Shown here piece by piece: positions 60,582 to 64,000 of a stretch of DNA of 64,000 bases. Positions within the stretch are counted from its first letter, which is position 1. Each line of letters begins with the position of its first letter. The DNA is from Flavobacteriales bacterium (GTDB lineage: Bacteria; Bacteroidota; Bacteroidia; Flavobacteriales; UBA1820): contig QALN01000009.1 in the NCBI GenBank assembly GCA_003150615.1, positions 62,001-126,000 of the forward strand, given 5' to 3'. The notes under the pieces were generated by a model, which made no database searches, was not told the origin of the DNA, and saw only the letters and a program-made list of their open reading frames with translations. A program made the translations under genes and the position numbers.

Positions 60582-63500
60582 ATGGCAAAAGAAAAGAAAT
60601 TTATCACATGCGACGGTAACTATGCCGCAGCGCATGTTTCGTACCTCTTTTCCGAGCTTGCCGCCATATATCCCATCACCCCGTCCTCGACAATGGCGGA
60701 GTATGTGGACGAATGGGCTTCGGCAGGTAAGAAAAATTTCTGGGGTGAAAAAGTAAAAGTGGTAGAAATGCAGTCCGAAGGCGGTGCTGCGGGTGCGGTA
60801 CACGGTTCGCTTCAGGCGGGCGTACTAACCAGTACGTACACCGCATCGCAGGGACTCCTGCTGATGATACCGAATATGTATAAAATATCGGGCGAACTGC
60901 TTCCATGCGTATTCCACGTATCGGCGCGCGCGCTTGCCGCTCAGGCTCTTTCGATATTCGGCGACCATCAGGACGTTATGGCTACGCGCCAGACAGGTTT
61001 CGCCATGCTGGCTTCTGCCGGTGTGCAGGAAGTTATGGACCTGGCCGGCGTAGCCCATCTGTCGACTATTAAAGGACGCGTTCCGTTCGTTCATTTCTTC
61101 GACGGTTTCCGTACTTCGCACGAGATACAGAAAATCGAGGAAATAGACGCCGAGGCGCTCAAATCCCTTATAGACGAAAAAGCGCTGGCCGAGTTCCGCG
61201 CAAGGGCTCTCAACCCGAACGATCCTGTTACCCGTGGTACGGCGATGAACCAGGACGTTTACTTCCAGTCGCGCGAAGCGGCAAACCGCTATTACGATGC
61301 TCTGCCCGATGTGGTTGCTCACTACATGGCCGAAATATCGAAAATAACGGGCCGTGAATATCATCCGTTCGATTACTATGGGGCTCCTGATGCCGAAAAC
61401 GTAATAGTGGCCATGGGGTCCGTTACACAGACCATACGCCAGACGGTGGATTACCTCAACGCTCAGGGCAAAAAGACGGGACTTATCACGGTGCGACTGT
61501 ACCGCCCGTTCTCTGCAAAACATTTCCTTTCCGTGCTGCCAGCAAGCGCAAAACGCGTTACGGTACTCGACCGCACGAAAGAACCGGGAAGTGCCGGCGA
61601 ACCTCTTTATCTGGACGTTCGTTCCGTACTGTACGGCGCGAAAAACGCTCCTCAGGTGGTCGTAGGCGGACGTTACGGTCTTTCGTCCAAGGACGTTACT
61701 CCGGCTCATATCATATCAGTTTATGAAAATATGGAACTGCCTGAGCCTAAGAACGGTTTCACGGTGGGTATAGTTGACGACGTTACGTTCCTTTCCCTTC
61801 CGATGAAGGAAGAGATAGCGCTGGCCGACGCTTCCACATTCGAGGCCAAGTTCTACGGATTGGGTGCCGACGGTACTGTCGGAGCAAACAAAAACACGAT
61901 TAAGATAATCGGTGAAACGACTTCCAAATACTGCCAGGCATATTTCGCATACGACTCGAAAAAATCGGGCGGTTTTACATGCTCGCACCTGCGTTTCGGC
62001 GATAATCCTATAGATACGCCTTATCTTGTGACTACTCCAAATTTCGTGGCATGCCATGTGATGCCTTATCTGCACAAATACGACATGTTGCGCGGCATAA
62101 GGGAAGGAGGAACGTTCCTTTTGAACAGCCTTTACGATGCCGAAGAAACAAAGGCCATGCTGCCTGACTCGGTAAAATACGTTCTGGCCAAGAAAAAGAT
62201 AAATTTCTACATAATCAATGCCACGAAGATAGCCCGCGAGATAGGTCTGGGAGGCCGTACAAACACGATACTCCAGTCCGCTTTCTTCAAAATAGCAGAC
62301 GTGATACCTTACGACAAGGCGGTGGCCGAGATGAAGCACTTCATAGAAAAGAGCTACGGCAAGAAGGGAGCCGACGTGGTTGCCAAAAACAATGCGGCCG
62401 TTGACCGCGGCGGCGAATATGTCAAAGTGGATGTGCCTGCAGAGTGGGCTGAACTCAATCCCGCTTTCGAAGTACAGCAGGCCGAGCGTCCGGCTCCTAC
62501 GGAATTCGTAACCAAAATAGCCGACCCGGTAAATGCCCAGATGGGAGATGATCTGCCGGTGAGCGTATTCATTGGCATTGAGGACGGTACGATGCCGTCT
62601 GGAGTTGCGGCTTACGAGAAACGCGGCATAGCTGTTACCGTTCCTTCGTGGAACGCCGCAACGTGCATACAGTGCAATCAGTGCGCTTATGTGTGTCCTC
62701 ACGCTGCAATACGTCCGTTCCTGCTTACCGAAGAGGAGGCAGCCCAGCTTCCCGAAGGCACTCAGACAAAACAGGGCGTTGCTTCGCTCAAGGAATACAA
62801 GTTCCGCATACAGGTAAGTCCTCTGGACTGCACGGGTTGCAACAACTGTGTTGAGGTATGCCCTACGAAGGAAAAATCCCTTGTGATGAAGCCGATAGAC
62901 GAAATGATGCCGCAACAGGCTCTTTTCGAACACCTGCACGAGAAAGTCGGATACAAGGATACTTTGGTGGATAAGTCGCAGAACGTCAAGAACAGCCAGT
63001 TCTCGCAGCCTCTGTTCGAATATTCCGGTGCATGCGCCGGTTGCGGCGAAACTCCTTACGTGAAACTCGTAAGCCAGCTTTTCGGCGATCACATGATGGT
63101 GGCCAACGCTACGGGTTGCTCGTCCATATATTCCGGTTCGTTCCCCTCTTCTCCTTATACTAAGAATGCCAAAGGCGAGGGTCCGGCGTGGGCCAATTCG
63201 CTGTTCGAGGACAACGCCGAGTTCGGTCTGGGTATGCGCCTGGGTAGCGAGCGTATGCGCGAACGCCTCGAATACCTTATGAAAAAAGGTATGGAAAGCG
63301 ACTGCTGTTCCGGTGAGATGAAGGAACTGTTTGCCCAGTGGATTGAAAACCGCAACGATTCCGCCAAATCCAAATCCCTGGCGGAGAAGATAGTTCCATT
63401 GGTGGAAAAATGCTCGTGCGAGGTATGCAAGGAGATAACCACTCTGAAGGATTACCTCGGCGCCCGTTCGCAGTGGATAATAGGCGGCGACGGATGGGCT

Positions 63501-64000
63501 TACGACATAGGTTACGGCGGCCTTGACCACGTGCTGGCTTCGGGCGAGAACGTGAACATCCTGGTACTCGATACCGAGGTTTACTCGAACACCGGCGGAC
63601 AGTCGTCAAAATCGACTCCTATCGGCGCAGTGGCCAAATTTGCCACTTCCGGTAAGCGCGTACGCAAGAAAGACCTTGGCATGATGGCCATGTCTTACGG
63701 TTATGTGTATGTGGCTCAGGTAGCTATGGGCGCTAACAACGCACAGCTTATCAAAGCCATGAAGGAAGCCGAAGCATACGACGGACCTTCGTTGGTTATA
63801 GCTTATGCGCCGTGTATCAACCACGGCATCAAGCAAGGTCTTACCAACTCGCAGGAAGTCGAGAAGCAGGCTGTGGAATGCGGATACTGGCATCTTTACC
63901 GTTATAATCCGGCATTGGAAGCACAGGAGAAAAATCCGTTCACTCTGGACAGCAAGGCTCCGCAGTGGGAGAAGTTCCGCGATTACATCATGGACGAAAT
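60582..64000 (+). CDS. nifJ: Pyruvate:ferredoxin (flavodoxin) oxidoreductase, 3'-truncated
   Basis: A single-chain PFOR that oxidises pyruvate to acetyl-CoA and CO2 and reduces ferredoxin or flavodoxin. The frame is open from the ATG at 60582 to the window end: 1139 codons, lacking only the C-terminal tail (family about 1180 aa). Domains in order: pyruvate/TPP domain (YPITPSSTMAEYVDEW), domain II (LITVRLYRPF), gamma domain, two [4Fe-4S] clusters (CIQCNQCAYVCP near 695; CTGCNNCVEVCP near 749), and the TPP-binding C-domain (GDGWAYDIGYGGLDHVL and NTGGQSSKSTP). The cysteine in GACAGCGETPY is the third cluster. Its long antisense open stretches are artefacts. NfnAB upstream would use the ferredoxin it reduces. 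Confidence 0.96.
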   Translation, partial: MAKEKKFITCDGNYAAAHVSYLFSELAAIYPITPSSTMAEYVDEWASAGKKNFWGEKVKVVEMQSEGGAAGAVHGSLQAGVLTSTYTASQGLLLMIPNMYKISGELLPCVFHVSARALAAQALSIFGDHQDVMATRQTGFAMLASAGVQEVMDLAGVAHLSTIKGRVPFVHFFDGFRTSHEIQKIEEIDAEALKSLIDEKALAEFRARALNPNDPVTRGTAMNQDVYFQSREAANRYYDALPDVVAHYMAEISKITGREYHPFDYYGAPDAENVIVAMGSVTQTIRQTVDYLNAQGKKTGLITVRLYRPFSAKHFLSVLPASAKRVTVLDRTKEPGSAGEPLYLDVRSVLYGAKNAPQVVVGGRYGLSSKDVTPAHIISVYENMELPEPKNGFTVGIVDDVTFLSLPMKEEIALADASTFEAKFYGLGADGTVGANKNTIKIIGETTSKYCQAYFAYDSKKSGGFTCSHLRFGDNPIDTPYLVTTPNFVACHVMPYLHKYDMLRGIREGGTFLLNSLYDAEETKAMLPDSVKYVLAKKKINFYIINATKIAREIGLGGRTNTILQSAFFKIADVIPYDKAVAEMKHFIEKSYGKKGADVVAKNNAAVDRGGEYVKVDVPAEWAELNPAFEVQQAERPAPTEFVTKIADPVNAQMGDDLPVSVFIGIEDGTMPSGVAAYEKRGIAVTVPSWNAATCIQCNQCAYVCPHAAIRPFLLTEEEAAQLPEGTQTKQGVASLKEYKFRIQVSPLDCTGCNNCVEVCPTKEKSLVMKPIDEMMPQQALFEHLHEKVGYKDTLVDKSQNVKNSQFSQPLFEYSGACAGCGETPYVKLVSQLFGDHMMVANATGCSSIYSGSFPSSPYTKNAKGEGPAWANSLFEDNAEFGLGMRLGSERMRERLEYLMKKGMESDCCSGEMKELFAQWIENRNDSAKSKSLAEKIVPLVEKCSCEVCKEITTLKDYLGARSQWIIGGDGWAYDIGYGGLDHVLASGENVNILVLDTEVYSNTGGQSSKSTPIGAVAKFATSGKRVRKKDLGMMAMSYGYVYVAQVAMGANNAQLIKAMKEAEAYDGPSLVIAYAPCINHGIKQGLTNSQEVEKQAVECGYWHLYRYNPALEAQEKNPFTLDSKAPQWEKFRDYIMDE

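Noticed and set aside
61716..63530. Long open stretch of 604 codons on the minus strand
   Set aside because: It is antisense to nifJ, whose + strand product has all PFOR motifs. The antisense protein has no recognisable domain.

Overview
The window looks like chromosomal DNA of an obligately anaerobic member of the order Bacteroidales. The protein families point there: a PorT-like outer-membrane protein, a fimbrillin/PCMD-type lipoprotein, DUF3667, DUF5009, LutABC, an NfnAB pair and pyruvate:ferredoxin oxidoreductase. The promoters agree: several match the Bacteroidetes consensus TTTG-N19/20-TAnnTTTG exactly, and Shine-Dalgarno sequences are rare. I cannot fix the genus. I see no prophage, insertion sequence or CRISPR array.

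Left part (1-20 kb): the 3' end of an SGNH hydrolase gene, rpoN, a PAP2-like membrane protein, an asnS-porT pair on the minus strand, and a nitrogen-assimilation block (gltB-gltD-asnB). The block is preceded by a promoter, a folded RNA and an intrinsic terminator. Then come a 2-Cys peroxiredoxin, a flavodoxin-fold oxidoreductase, a DUF3667 protein, a CBM48 protein, two tRNA-Ser genes, and a minus-strand operon lutA-lutB-lutC-ogt.

Accessory block (20.2-27.1 kb): a tightly overlapping five-gene operon encodes a PqqD/RRE protein, a PF14907-type nucleotidyltransferase, an ABC exporter, an HPr-kinase-like protein and a small SipW-type signal-peptidase-like protein. Facing it on the minus strand are a 56-aa peptide gene and a fimbrillin-like/PCMD lipoprotein. 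The operon resembles the tailoring and export half of a lasso-peptide-like RiPP pathway, without the cyclase or protease. It is the best candidate here for an undescribed system.

Origin-like block (27.5-46.3 kb): proC-proB-proA runs up to a very AT-rich gap (30.7-31.3 kb) with five DnaA-box-like 9-mers. In sampled lines the + strand changes there from C/A-rich to G/T-rich. Beyond it lie a RecB/AddA-type helicase-nuclease, tRNA-Pro, a TonB-like protein, mdh, aspC, a single-gene ETF beta-alpha fusion, a nucleoside transporter, and two perfect parS sites just upstream of mnmG. Skew change, DnaA boxes and parS together suggest that this window spans the chromosomal origin.

Right part (46-64 kb): pflA, oxyR, rlmB, an MFS exporter with a long leader, mntP, an AspT/YidE-type transporter, a PfkB kinase, a NatAB-type ABC pair, map, and a redox block. 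In that block nfnA-nfnB and nifJ (cut by the window end) link pyruvate oxidation, ferredoxin and NADPH. Many 3' ends carry long perfect inverted repeats (up to 26-bp arms) that act as terminators, several between convergent genes.
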